Source: Bacteroidales bacterium (GTDB lineage Bacteria; Bacteroidota; Bacteroidia; Bacteroidales; Muribaculaceae). Taken from it: 39,844 nucleotides of DNA. The translations under genes and the position numbers were made by a program. This document shows, piece by piece, positions 18,032-27,892 of the stretch (position 1 is its first letter; every line of letters begins with the position of its first letter). Location of the stretch: positions 1-39,844 of the forward strand of contig JAJBVP010000248.1 of NCBI GenBank assembly GCA_020859755.1, written 5' to 3'. The notes under the pieces were generated by a model. That model saw only the letters and a list, made by a program, of their open reading frames with translations, was not told where the DNA came from and did no database searches.

Positions 18032-19570
18032 ATGGCGCAACCCAAGAAGATTAAAACAGCACTCGTGTCGGTGTTCCACAAGGACGCTGGCTTGGACGAA
18101 ATCATCCGCACGCTCGCAGCCGACGGCGTGAAGTTCCTCTCCACTGGTGGCACTCAATCATTTATCGAATCGTTGGGTATCCCCTGCGAGGCCGTTGAAG
18201 ATCTTACCGGTTACCCGTCGATTCTTGGGGGTCGCGTCAAGACATTGCACCCCAAAGTGTTCGGTGGCATCCTCAATCGTCGCGAAAACGCCGGCGACCA
18301 GGAGCAGATCGCCCAATACGAAATCCCTGAGATCGACCTTGTGATTGTCGACCTCTATCCCTTTGAGGCGACGGTAGCCTCCGGCGCGTCCCACGCCGAC
18401 ATCATCGAGAAAATCGACATCGGTGGCATCTCGCTCATCCGAGCCGCCGCCAAGAACTACGCCGACGTGGCCATCGTGGCCTCCAAGGCCCAATATCAGC
18501 CCTTCCTCGAGATGATCAAGGCGCAAGGCGCGGCCACCACCGAGGAACAACGCCGCTGGCTTGCCAAGGAGGCCTTCAAGGTGTCCTCGGGCTACGACAG
18601 CCACATTTTCAACTACTTTGACTCTCTGGAGGACGAGGCAGTTCCCTCGGCCCTGCGTCTGGCCATCGACGGCTCCAAGGCAATGCGTTACGGCGAGAAT
18701 CCCCACCAGAAGGGAGTGTTCGCGGGCGACTTGAACGCTATGTTCGACCAGCTCCACGGCAAGGAGATCTCCTACAACAACCTTTTGGACATCGATGCCG
18801 CAGTGTCGCTGATCGGTGAGTTCCAGGAGCCCACCTTCGCCATCCTCAAGCACAACAACGCATGTGGCCTCGCCACTCGCCCCACGATGGTGGAGGCGTG
18901 GAAGGATGCCCTGGCTGGCGACCCCGTGAGTGCCTTCGGAGGCGTGCTGATCGCCAACCGCGAGATCGACGCCGCTGCAGCCGAGGAGATCAACAAGATT
19001 TTCTTCGAGGTGATCATCGCCCCCTCCTACACCCCCGAAGCTCTCGAAATTCTGAAACAGAAAAAGAACCGCATAATCCTCGTGCAGAAGCAACAGAACA
19101 CGTCCAAGCGTCAGGTGCGCACCGTGCTTAACGGGGCCCTGATTCAGGACCGCGACCTGCGCGTGGAGACCCCCGCCGACCTCACTCCCATGACCAAGGC
19201 CGTGCCCACCGACGATCAGGTCGCCGACTTGCTTTTCGCCAACAAGATCGTGAAGCAATCCAAGAGCAACGCCATCGTGCTCGCTCGCGGCGGCCAGTTG
19301 ATCGCCTCGGGTGTGGGCCAGACCTCGCGTGTCGATGCCCTTAAGCACGCTATCGAGAAGGCCCACTCCTTCGGTTTCGACCTCAAGGGTGCTGTCATGG
19401 CCTCCGACGCGTTCTTCCCCTTCGGCGACTGCGTGGAGATTGCCCACAAGGAGGGCGTGACCGCCGTGATTCAGCCCGGCGGCTCGGTGCGCGACCAGGA
19501 ATCCATCGACTATTGCGACGCCAATGGTGTGGCCATGGTGAAAACCGGCATCCGCCACTTCAAGCACTAA
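18032..19570 (+). CDS. purH: Bifunctional AICAR formyltransferase/IMP cyclohydrolase
   Basis: KTALVSVFHKDAGLDEIIRTLAADGVKFLSTGGT, GGRVKTLHPKVFGGIL, RYGENPHQKG, KHNNACGLA, SDAFFPFGDCVEIAHKEGVTAVIQPGGSVRDQE. Start at MAQPKKIKTA. Confidence 0.96.
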   Translation: MAQPKKIKTALVSVFHKDAGLDEIIRTLAADGVKFLSTGGTQSFIESLGIPCEAVEDLTGYPSILGGRVKTLHPKVFGGILNRRENAGDQEQIAQYEIPEIDLVIVDLYPFEATVASGASHADIIEKIDIGGISLIRAAAKNYADVAIVASKAQYQPFLEMIKAQGAATTEEQRRWLAKEAFKVSSGYDSHIFNYFDSLEDEAVPSALRLAIDGSKAMRYGENPHQKGVFAGDLNAMFDQLHGKEISYNNLLDIDAAVSLIGEFQEPTFAILKHNNACGLATRPTMVEAWKDALAGDPVSAFGGVLIANREIDAAAAEEINKIFFEVIIAPSYTPEALEILKQKKNRIILVQKQQNTSKRQVRTVLNGALIQDRDLRVETPADLTPMTKAVPTDDQVADLLFANKIVKQSKSNAIVLARGGQLIASGVGQTSRVDALKHAIEKAHSFGFDLKGAVMASDAFFPFGDCVEIAHKEGVTAVIQPGGSVRDQESIDYCDANGVAMVKTGIRHFKH

Positions 19571-19582
19571 CGACTCCCCCCT

Positions 19583-19708
19583 CTTTAATCCTTTAATCTT
19601 TTCATCCTTTAAAGGAGGAAAGGAATAAAGGCCATTCACTGAAAACTTGAAACTAGAAACTATAAACTAGAAACTTGAAAATAGAAACTAGAAACTTTTA
19701 ACTCCATA
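19583..19708. repeat. Composite intergenic repeat: TTTAATCC/GGATTAAA-type dyad followed by ten 7-nt units ending at the mreB start
   Basis: CTTTAATCCTTTAATC...TTTAAAGGAGGAAAGGAATAAAGG, then CTGAAAA CTTGAAA CTAGAAA CTATAAA CTAGAAA CTTGAAA ATAGAAA CTAGAAA CTTTTAA CTCCATA ATG. Confidence 0.8.
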
Positions 19709-20725
19709 ATGCGCTTATTCTCATTAACAAAAGAAATAGCCATCGACCTTGGCACCGCCAACACGATCATCATCCACAACGGCAAGATCGTGATTGACGA
19801 GCCCTCGATCGTGGCCCTTGACCGTCGTACCGACAAGCTCATCGCAGTGGGCAAGGAAGCCCATCTGATGCAGGGCAAAGAAAATCCCAACGTCTACACC
19901 GTTCGCCCGTTGCGCAAGGGAGTGATCGCCGACTTCAACGCTGCCGAGCTTATGATACGCGGTTTTGTCAAGAAAGCATCCACCAAGAGCTGGTTCTCCC
20001 CCTCGCTGCGTATGGTGGTAGGTATTCCCTCCGGCTCGACCGAGGTAGAGATCCGTGCCGTGCGCGACTCCTCGGAGCACGCTGGAGGCCGTGACGTGTA
20101 CATGATTTACGAGCCCATGGCGGCCGCCCTGGGTATCGGCCTTGATGTAGAGGCCGCCGAGGGCAACATGATTGTGGATATCGGTGGCGGAACCTCGGAG
20201 ATCGCCGTGATCTCCCTGGGCGGTATCGTCACCCAGAAATCTATCGCCGTGGCAGGTGACGACCTTACCGACGACATCCAGAGCCACATGCGCCGCGCCC
20301 ACAACGTGAAGGTAGGCGAGCGCACGGCCGAGCAGATCAAGTTCCACGTCGGTGCCGCGTTGACCGAGCTTGACAATCCCCCGGAGGACTTCATCGTGCA
20401 TGGTCCCAACCAGATGACAGCCCTGCCTATGGAGGTGCCGGTATCCTATCAGGAGATCGCCCACTGTATCGAGAAATCGATCTCCAAGATCGAGGCTGCC
20501 GTGCTGTCGGCGCTGGAGGACACCCCTCCCGAGCTGTACGCCGACATCGTGCGCAACGGAATCTGGCTGGCTGGTGGCGGCGCGTTGATTCGCGGTCTCG
20601 ACAAGCGTTTGACCGACAAGATCGGCGTGCAGTTCCACGTGGCCGAGGATCCCCTGCTGGCTGTGGCAAAGGGCACAGGCGTTGCTCTGAAGAATATTCA
20701 GAACTTCTCCTTCCTCATCCGATAA
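19709..20725 (+). CDS. mreB: Rod shape-determining protein MreB
   Basis: MreB/actin-like motifs IDLGTANTII, RPLRKGVIADFNAAE, VGIPSGSTEVEIRAVRDS, DIGGGTSEIAVISLGGIV; followed by mreC/mreD. Confidence 0.97.
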   Translation: MRLFSLTKEIAIDLGTANTIIIHNGKIVIDEPSIVALDRRTDKLIAVGKEAHLMQGKENPNVYTVRPLRKGVIADFNAAELMIRGFVKKASTKSWFSPSLRMVVGIPSGSTEVEIRAVRDSSEHAGGRDVYMIYEPMAAALGIGLDVEAAEGNMIVDIGGGTSEIAVISLGGIVTQKSIAVAGDDLTDDIQSHMRRAHNVKVGERTAEQIKFHVGAALTELDNPPEDFIVHGPNQMTALPMEVPVSYQEIAHCIEKSISKIEAAVLSALEDTPPELYADIVRNGIWLAGGGALIRGLDKRLTDKIGVQFHVAEDPLLAVAKGTGVALKNIQNFSFLIR

Positions 20726-20822
20726 AGCCCATTCCCTTAAAGATTTAACGTTTTAAAGATTGGATTCATTAAACCATTAAAACTTTATGTCCGTTTAAAT
20801 CCTTAAAGGATTGTAACAGCCG

Positions 20823-21686
20823 ATGCGTAGCCTGCTCAACTTCTTAATGCGCTTTAGCTCGGTGATAGTGTTCGCGTTCTACGTGATACTGTCGCTGATG
20901 CTGCTCTTCGACCGCAATCCCTACCATCACCACGTCTACATGACCTCGGCTGGGACTGTGGCCTCGGCAGTATATAAGCAGACCAACGCTGTGACCTCCT
21001 ACTTCCACCTCCACGACATCAACGAGGACTTGCAACGTCGCAACGCCTCGCTCGAGGCCGAGGTGATCGCCCTGCGCCATCAGCTCAGGCAGTACGAGGA
21101 GGTGATTTACGCCGACTCGATGACCGTCCCCGAGGCTCTCCACCCCTATTCGTTCATCATCGCCCACGTGATCAACAACTCCATCTCCAAGCCCTACAAC
21201 TATATCACCATAGAGAAGGGCACGCAGGACGGGGTGAAGCCCGAAATGGGCGTGGTGGACCAGAACGGCGTGGTAGGAGTGGTGAATGTCACCGGGGCGC
21301 ACAGCTCGCGCATCATCTCGCTGTTGAACCCCAACTTCCGCCTGTCGTGCCGCGTAAAGGGGAGCGACTCGTTTGGCTCGCTCGTGTGGGACGGCCGCAC
21401 CTACGAGGAAGCTATCCTCGAGGAGTTGCCCAAGCACACAAAGTTTCTCCCTGGCGACACCATCGTCACCTCGGGCTTCTCGGCCGTGTTCCCCGAGGGG
21501 ATACCCGTGGGCACCGTCATCGGACGCAGCCGAGAGGGCAACGACAACTTTTTCACCTTGCGTGTCAAGTTGTTGACCGACTTCTCCCAGCTGTCGACCG
21601 TGCGTATCATCGCCAACGCCCAGCTCGACGAGATCATCCAGGTGGAAAACGAAAACCTACCCAAAGAAGAATCAGAAGTGAATTAA
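20823..21686 (+). CDS. mreC: Rod shape-determining protein MreC
   Basis: KGTQDGVKPEMGVVDQNGVVGVV, ISLLNPNFRLSCRVKGSDSFGSLVWDG; in mre cluster. Confidence 0.93.
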   Translation: MRSLLNFLMRFSSVIVFAFYVILSLMLLFDRNPYHHHVYMTSAGTVASAVYKQTNAVTSYFHLHDINEDLQRRNASLEAEVIALRHQLRQYEEVIYADSMTVPEALHPYSFIIAHVINNSISKPYNYITIEKGTQDGVKPEMGVVDQNGVVGVVNVTGAHSSRIISLLNPNFRLSCRVKGSDSFGSLVWDGRTYEEAILEELPKHTKFLPGDTIVTSGFSAVFPEGIPVGTVIGRSREGNDNFFTLRVKLLTDFSQLSTVRIIANAQLDEIIQVENENLPKEESEVN

Positions 21687-21690
21687 CCCA

Positions 21691-22206
21691 ATGGCAAAAA
21701 CCGCACTCAACCTCGCAGTCCTCTTCGTGCTCCTGGCGCTGGCGCAGGTGGTGGTATTCAACCACCTCTTCCTGTTCGGCGTGGCGTTGCCGTTGGTGTT
21801 CATCTACTTTATAATACGCTTGCCGGTCACCCTCGGCGCCAACTGGTCGATGACCCTGGCGTTCCTGATGGGACTGACGATCGACATCTTCTCGGACACC
21901 CAAGGCATGAACGCCCTCGCGTGCACCATCTTCTGCACCCTGCGCAAGCCCGTGCTGAGGCTCTACTTCCCCCGCGAGGAGGATTTGACCAATCCCGAGC
22001 CGTCGATTCGCTCGCTGGGCATGGGTATCTTCATGAAGTACCTGATAACGATGGTGGTGATCTACTGCGCCCTGTACTTCTTGATCGAGCAGATGTCGCT
22101 GTTGAATCCCCTTAGGTGGCTGATACGGGTGGCCGCCTCGTCGGCCCTCACATTCGTGCTAATCCTCGGCATCGACTGCCTCACTCTCGGACGCTCACCT
22201 CGATAA
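21691..22206 (+). CDS. mreD: Rod shape-determining protein MreD
   Basis: Small polytopic protein between mreC and mrdA. Confidence 0.85.
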   Translation: MAKTALNLAVLFVLLALAQVVVFNHLFLFGVALPLVFIYFIIRLPVTLGANWSMTLAFLMGLTIDIFSDTQGMNALACTIFCTLRKPVLRLYFPREEDLTNPEPSIRSLGMGIFMKYLITMVVIYCALYFLIEQMSLLNPLRWLIRVAASSALTFVLILGIDCLTLGRSPR

Positions 22207-24072
22207 ATGAGAAAGGACTATCGACTGGAAAAACGTAAATATGTGATCGCGGGATTCCTTCTCGTGGTCGCTTTCATATTTGCCGTGCGGCTTTACGAGT
22301 TGCAGTTGGGCGACTCCCGTTACAAGGAGTTTGCCGACATCAACGCGTTCCTCAAAAAGACCCAATACCCCTCTCGCGGGCTTATCTACGACCGCAACGA
22401 CGAGCTGATTGTCTTCAACCAGCCCGCCTACGACGTGATGATGATCCCCCGCGACGTCAAGGATCTCGACACGCTTGAATTCTGCCAAACCCTCGGGCTG
22501 ACCAAGGAGCAGCTGCTCAAGCGCTTCGACGACATGAAGGACAAGCGTCTCAACCCCGGCTACTCCACCTACACGCCTCAGAAGTTGATCTCCCACCTCT
22601 CGGCACAGGAGTACGGCCGCCTGCAGGAGAAACTCTACCGTTTCCCCGGCTTCTTTATCCAGCAGCGTATCCTCCGTCAGTACAACCACACCTCGGCTGG
22701 CAACATCCTTGGCAACATCGGCGAGGTGGGCCCGCGCGACATCGAGCGTGACCCCTACTACCAGCGCGGCGATTACAAGGGCGACCAAGGCATCGAAAAG
22801 AGCTACGAGGAGCACCTGCGCGGCGTGAAGGGGGTGGAGATCCTTATCCGCGACGCTCATGGCCGCATCAAGGGACGCTACAACAACGGAGCCAACGACG
22901 TGGCCCCGATCTCGGGTCGCAACCTCAAGCTAAGTATCGACATCAATCTCCAGCAATACGCCGAGAGCCTGATGGTCAACAAGATAGGTGCTGTGGTGGC
23001 GATTGAGCCCGCTACGGGCGAGATTCTGGCCATGGTATCGTCGCCCACCTATGATCCCAACTTGCTGGTGGGTCGCCAGCGCGGCAAAAATTACGCCATG
23101 CTGCAGGCCGACCCCGAGAAGCCGCTCTTCGACCGCGCGCTGATGGGCGCTTATCCTCCCGGCTCCACATTCAAGCCCAGCCAGGGCCTGATCCTGCTCC
23201 AGGAGGGGATTATCACCCTGAGCACCCAGTACCCCTGCTACCGCGGATATATCAACGGTGGATTGCGCGTGGGTTGCCACGGCCACGGCTCGCCATTGGC
23301 CCTGAAACCAGCCCTGCAGACGTCGTGTAACGCTTTCTTCTGCTGGGGCTTGAAGAATATGCTCGACACCAAGAGAGATAAATACGGCTCGGCCGCCAAC
23401 GCTTTTGAGGTGTGGAAAAACCACCTGGTGTCGCTCGGTTACGGTTACAAATTGGGCGTAGACCTCCCCAGCGAGGGTCGAGGATTCATCCCCAACGCCA
23501 AATTCTACAACAAGATTTACGGCGAGAATCACTGGAGCGCCAACACGATCATCTCCATCGCCATCGGCCAGGGCGAGATCCTGGCGACACCGCTCCAGAT
23601 CGCCAACCTGTGCGCCACGATCGCCAACCGCGGCTGGTTCATCACTCCTCACGTGGTCAAAGAGATTGAGGACACGGTGATGGATCCCGAATTGTTGCGC
23701 AAGCGCATCCCCACAATCGACCACCAGCACTTTGAGGACGTGGCCGAGGGCATGCGTATGGCCGTCACCGGTGGCACATGCCGATTGGCCAATCTGCCCG
23801 ACATCGAGGTGTGCGGCAAGACGGGTACCGCCCAGAATCCCCACGGCAAGGACCACTCGGCGTTCATCGGCTTCGCCCCGTATCACGACCCCAAGATAGC
23901 GGTGTGTGTCTACGTCGAGAACGCCGGCTTCGGCGCCACTTTCGGCGTGCCAATCGGCTCGCTCGTGATGGAGAAATACCTCAATGGCGAAATCTCCCCC
24001 TCGCGCAAATATATCGAGGAACGAATGCTCAATTCCAACACCAAGATCTACAGTGGAGTTAAGAAACACTAA
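22207..24072 (+). CDS. mrdA: Penicillin-binding protein 2 (peptidoglycan transpeptidase)
   Basis: PSRGLIYDRNDELIVFNQPAYDV, GAYPPGSTFKPSQGL (SxxK), TSCNAF (SxN), CGKTGTAQNPHG (KTG). Confidence 0.96.
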   Translation: MRKDYRLEKRKYVIAGFLLVVAFIFAVRLYELQLGDSRYKEFADINAFLKKTQYPSRGLIYDRNDELIVFNQPAYDVMMIPRDVKDLDTLEFCQTLGLTKEQLLKRFDDMKDKRLNPGYSTYTPQKLISHLSAQEYGRLQEKLYRFPGFFIQQRILRQYNHTSAGNILGNIGEVGPRDIERDPYYQRGDYKGDQGIEKSYEEHLRGVKGVEILIRDAHGRIKGRYNNGANDVAPISGRNLKLSIDINLQQYAESLMVNKIGAVVAIEPATGEILAMVSSPTYDPNLLVGRQRGKNYAMLQADPEKPLFDRALMGAYPPGSTFKPSQGLILLQEGIITLSTQYPCYRGYINGGLRVGCHGHGSPLALKPALQTSCNAFFCWGLKNMLDTKRDKYGSAANAFEVWKNHLVSLGYGYKLGVDLPSEGRGFIPNAKFYNKIYGENHWSANTIISIAIGQGEILATPLQIANLCATIANRGWFITPHVVKEIEDTVMDPELLRKRIPTIDHQHFEDVAEGMRMAVTGGTCRLANLPDIEVCGKTGTAQNPHGKDHSAFIGFAPYHDPKIAVCVYVENAGFGATFGVPIGSLVMEKYLNGEISPSRKYIEERMLNSNTKIYSGVKKH

Positions 24073-25522
24073 ACAGCAATCCCCGTGGCGGTCGGTCGAC
24101 TGGATCACCGTCGTGCTTTACCTGGTGCTCGTGCTGATGGGCGCCCTGAGCATCTATGCGGCGAGCTATGAGTTTGACGGCACCTCGTTCTGGGATTTCC
24201 AAGGCTTCTCGGGAAAGCAGATCCACTGGATTGGCGTGGCCCTTGTGGTGGCGTTGATAGTGATGCTGATCGACGCCCGCATGTACGACACCTACGCCTA
24301 CCCGATATACGTGGCGATGATAGGCCTGCTTGTGGTGACGATATTCATCGCCCCCGACGTCAAGGGGTCGCGCTCGTGGATTGTGCTGGGCTCGTTCTCC
24401 ATCCAGCCCGCCGAGTTCGCCAAATTCGCCACGGCGTTGGCCCTGGCCAAGCTGTTCAGCGGCTACGGCTTCTCGCTCAACGCCAAGACCTCCAACTATG
24501 CCCGCGCCCTGGGTGTCATCTTCCTCCCCGTGGTGCTGATCCTTGCCCAAAAGGAGACAGGCTCGGCATTGGCCTACATGGCCCTGTTCTTCGTGCTCTA
24601 CCGCGAGGGCATGAGCGGATTGACGCTGCTGGCGGCACTGTTTGCCGTGGTGATTTTCGTCGTGTCGGTGAAATACTCCGAGGGTATTACGATGGGTATC
24701 CCCACGGGCGAGTTTGCCGTGTTCATAATCATCATGGTGATCATGCTGGGGATGCTTCTGATCTACTGCAAGAACCTGGAGGTGACGCGCAACGTGCTGA
24801 TATGGTTCGTGGGGACGGCCGTGATAGCTTGCGTGGTCGAGCTGTTGGGCGTAGAGGTGCCCGGCACATGGTTCTTCCTCGGCGTGATAGGCGTGGCCGC
24901 TGTCTACTGCATGGTGGAATTCCTTCGCGCTCCTATGCAGAAGCTGATGATCACCATCGCCACCGTCGTGCTGTCGATCACATTCCTGTTCTCGGTCAAT
25001 TACGTGTTCAACAACGTGCTTGAGCCCCACCAGCAGATGCGTATCAAGGTAACCCTCGGCCTCGAGGAGGACCTGCGCGGGGCGGGCTACAACGTCAACC
25101 AGTCGAAAATAGCCATCGGCTCCGGTGGTTTCCTGGGCAAAGGATTCCTCAAAGGTACCCAGACCAAGATGTCATACGTGCCCGAACAGCACACCGACTT
25201 CATCTTCTGCACCATCGGCGAGGAGGAAGGCTTCTGGGGCACGATGACCGTCATGGCCCTGTTCGTGATCCTGATATTGAGGGTGATATGGCTCTCGGAG
25301 CGGCAACCCACCACCTTCTCGCGCGTCTACGGCTACTGCGTGGCCAGCATCCTTATTTTCCACTTCTGCATCAACATCGGCATGGTGATCGGCATCTGCC
25401 CGGTGATCGGCATCCCGTTGCCGTTCTTCTCCTACGGCGGCTCCTCGCTGCTTGGTTTCACCCTGCTTCTCTTCGTGTTCTTGCGCCTCGACGCCGCCCG
25501 CCGCGACTCCCTCGCCTACTGA
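24053..25522 (+). CDS. rodA: Rod shape-determining protein RodA (SEDS glycosyltransferase)
   Basis: VKGSRSWIVLGSFSIQPAEFAKFATALALAK, PEQHTDFIFCTIGEEEGFWG, PVIGIPLPFFSYGGSS. Start uncertain; GTG 24053 overlapping mrdA is plausible. Confidence 0.94.
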   Translation: MELRNTKQQSPWRSVDWITVVLYLVLVLMGALSIYAASYEFDGTSFWDFQGFSGKQIHWIGVALVVALIVMLIDARMYDTYAYPIYVAMIGLLVVTIFIAPDVKGSRSWIVLGSFSIQPAEFAKFATALALAKLFSGYGFSLNAKTSNYARALGVIFLPVVLILAQKETGSALAYMALFFVLYREGMSGLTLLAALFAVVIFVVSVKYSEGITMGIPTGEFAVFIIIMVIMLGMLLIYCKNLEVTRNVLIWFVGTAVIACVVELLGVEVPGTWFFLGVIGVAAVYCMVEFLRAPMQKLMITIATVVLSITFLFSVNYVFNNVLEPHQQMRIKVTLGLEEDLRGAGYNVNQSKIAIGSGGFLGKGFLKGTQTKMSYVPEQHTDFIFCTIGEEEGFWGTMTVMALFVILILRVIWLSERQPTTFSRVYGYCVASILIFHFCINIGMVIGICPVIGIPLPFFSYGGSSLLGFTLLLFVFLRLDAARRDSLAY

Positions 25523-25551
25523 TCCCCGTCTCCCTCGCCTACCACCCCATC

Positions 25552-25646
25552 CCACTATACTGGCAACAAATCGCCCAAAACCTTCCACTATAGTGAAAAC
25601 TTTCCCCCGATTTTCTACCACTATATCGGAAACTTTTGTATCTTTG
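25552..25646 (+). promoter_or_regulatory. Three CCACTATA direct repeats at exact 33-bp spacing, the last adjoining -7 box TATCTTTG
   Basis: CCACTATA at 25552, 25585, 25618; each followed by a G/AAC-containing segment; TATCTTTG at 25639-25646. Confidence 0.8.
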
Positions 25647-25662
25647 CAAAAAATCTCTCACC

Positions 25663-26925
25663 ATGGCGGATAAAGCATTAATAAAAAGGTTGATCGCAGA
25701 GTATCAAGATTTTGTAATGAATATTCATTACATTCCCCGCTTGATCGAAGTGGATTTGGCGAAGTGCAACGTTTTTGTGGGACTGCGCCGAGCTGGGAAG
25801 TCGTATTTAATGTACCAATGCATCCACGCGATGGCGCGTCAAGGGATGAACCCCGAGCAGATACTCTTCTTCAACTTCGAGGACGACCGTTTAAACGACT
25901 TTAAACTTGAGGATCTCGACTTGTTGTTGGTTTGTTACGGGGAGATGTACCCTCACAAACCAGTCCTCTTCCTCGACGAATTACAAGTGGTGGAAGGCTG
26001 GGAACGGTTTGCGCGGAGATTGGCCGACACTGGATACCATGTGTTCGTCACAGGGAGCAACGCCAAAATGCTCAGCAGCGAGATGGCGGGCATTTTAGGT
26101 GGAAGATACGCCCTTACTGAAGTATTCCCCTATTCTTTCCGGGAATACCTCTCGGCTATCGGCGTTGACCTACCCTCCCAATGGCAATATCGGGAATGTG
26201 GGGAAATTAAGCGCGCTTTCTTCTCTTATTACAAAATGGGTGGACTCCCCGAAGTGGCGGTAACCGTTCCTCAGTTCTGGCGCCTATGGCTCAGCGGGCT
26301 TTTCGACCGCATATATTTGGGCGACATAGTGATGCGCAACAAGATACGCAAGCCCGAGGCGTTGAAGTATCTCATCCGAAAAACCGCCGAATCTATTGGG
26401 CAACCGTTGTCGGCCAATCGCGCCGCCGCTGTGGTCACATCAGGGGGTTATTCTCTGAAATCCGAAACCACTGGTGAATATTTTGGTTTTATGGCCGATG
26501 CGTTTCTCGACTTGCAATTGGAAAATTATGCTGGTAAATTCGACGATAAGATTTCACTCAAGAAACATTACTTCATTGACAATGGATTGATTTCCTTGTT
26601 CCGTGACAATTGCGACGGAGAGTTGCTCGAAAACCTTGTGGCCGTAACCTTACGCCGTAGCCACTCCGGGGGCTTATATTACTACAAGCACAACATTGAG
26701 GTGGATTTCTATCTGCCAGAGCAGGATAAAGCTTGGCAAGCCTGTTACGAGTTTGACAACCAGGGGACCCGCGCAAGAGAAATAAACGCGTTGCTGGCTT
26801 TACACCGCTATCGCCCTTTGAGAGAGGCTTATATTGTAACGTTCGACGAGCCAGAAGAAGAAATCACGGAAAACGGCTTAACAATTCACATCCTTCCAAT
26901 CTGGAAGTGGTTGTTGCTTGCGTAG
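25663..26925 (+). CDS. AAA-family ATP-binding protein, DUF4143-type
   Basis: Walker A-like VGLRRAGKSYLMYQ, Walker B-like VLFLDELQVVEGWE, VTGSNAKMLSSEMAGILGGRY, PYSFREYL, DUF4143-like C-terminus with YYYKHNIEVDFYL. Start taken at MADKALIKRL. Confidence 0.92.
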   Translation: MADKALIKRLIAEYQDFVMNIHYIPRLIEVDLAKCNVFVGLRRAGKSYLMYQCIHAMARQGMNPEQILFFNFEDDRLNDFKLEDLDLLLVCYGEMYPHKPVLFLDELQVVEGWERFARRLADTGYHVFVTGSNAKMLSSEMAGILGGRYALTEVFPYSFREYLSAIGVDLPSQWQYRECGEIKRAFFSYYKMGGLPEVAVTVPQFWRLWLSGLFDRIYLGDIVMRNKIRKPEALKYLIRKTAESIGQPLSANRAAAVVTSGGYSLKSETTGEYFGFMADAFLDLQLENYAGKFDDKISLKKHYFIDNGLISLFRDNCDGELLENLVAVTLRRSHSGGLYYYKHNIEVDFYLPEQDKAWQACYEFDNQGTRAREINALLALHRYRPLREAYIVTFDEPEEEITENGLTIHILPIWKWLLLA

Positions 26926-27127
26926 CCCCATCAATCAACGTGCTGTGACACCCTCGGTTACTGATCCATCCTGTGATCGCCCACAAACAAGGAGCATGGA
27001 CGCCCCGGATTGACTTACCTGTCCGTCGATACAAGAAGTGGAGGAAAGGATAAAGGATAATCCCCTCCACGACTTCTCCCTCCAAGCCACCCCAAAAGCA
27101 GGTCGCGGGCTTTTCTTGCCTCCCTGA

Positions 27128-27159
27128 TTTGGTTTTTCACGGCCAAAGAATTATCTTTG
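27128..27159 (+). promoter_or_regulatory. Promoter with TTTG (-33) and TATCTTTG (-7)
   Basis: TTTG at 27128 and TATCTTTG at 27152-27159; 20-nt spacing; upstream of yqgE-like gene. Confidence 0.65.
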
Positions 27160-27218
27160 CAGTAAATCGGAGTGACCTTTAGGGCGTTTCGGTTGTTATA
27201 TATGTAAAATAGAATGAG

Positions 27219-27824
27219 ATGGCGACTGATTTGAGGCATATGTTGTTCGACTTCGATTTCCCGACGGGCAAGCCCCGGACGGGGGCGTTGCTGGTGTCGG
27301 AGCCGTTCCTGCGCGAGGCCTATTTCAGTCACTCGGTGATTCTCCTGATCGAGCACGACGCGCGCGCCAACGCCATGGGTATCGTCCTCAACAAGTCGAC
27401 CAACTACGCCATCGGTCAGGTAATCCCAGGCGTTGACGACGACGTGGACGTGCCGCTGTTTTGCGGGGGTCCGATGTCGCTCGACCGCCTCTATTTCCTT
27501 CACACGCTCGACGCCTTGATTCCCGGCGGACGGGAGGTGATCCCCGGGCTGTGGATTGGTGGCGACTTCGAGGCGATGACCGATTACATCAACTCGCGCT
27601 ACCCGACGGAGGGGCGCATACGTTTCTTCGTGGGTTACAGCGGCTGGGACCCCCAGCAGCTTGAGGGGGAGTTGCGCAAGAAGGTGTGGACAGTCGCGCC
27701 CCCGCCTACGCCGACACGGTTGCTAACGGGCGATGACGACGCCTACTGGCACCGTATCGTCCACTCCCTGGGTCCCGAATACCGCGGCTGGCTGTACCAT
27801 CCCGAAAATCCCCGCGCCAACTAA
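27219..27824 (+). CDS. YqgE/AlgH family protein (UPF0301)
   Basis: GALLVSEPFLREAYFSHSVILLIEHDARANAMGIVLNKST, FCGGPMSLDRLYFLH, RFFVGYSGWDPQQLEGEL. Confidence 0.94.
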   Translation: MATDLRHMLFDFDFPTGKPRTGALLVSEPFLREAYFSHSVILLIEHDARANAMGIVLNKSTNYAIGQVIPGVDDDVDVPLFCGGPMSLDRLYFLHTLDALIPGGREVIPGLWIGGDFEAMTDYINSRYPTEGRIRFFVGYSGWDPQQLEGELRKKVWTVAPPPTPTRLLTGDDDAYWHRIVHSLGPEYRGWLYHPENPRAN

Positions 27825-27892
27825 AGCAATGCGCTATGCATTCTGCATTAAAATTTGTATCTTTGCGGCAATAACCAATCATTATTGAGAAA

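Noticed and set aside
18158-19639. 493-aa minus-strand ORF antisense to purH
   Set aside because: Shadow ORF; purH on the plus strand is unambiguous.
22930-24108. 392-aa minus-strand ORF antisense to mrdA
   Set aside because: Shadow ORF; the PBP2 active-site motifs are on the plus strand.
25552-25646. Plasmid-type iterons
   Set aside because: The repeats sit in a promoter of a chromosomal ATPase gene with no Rep protein; an operator reading is simpler.
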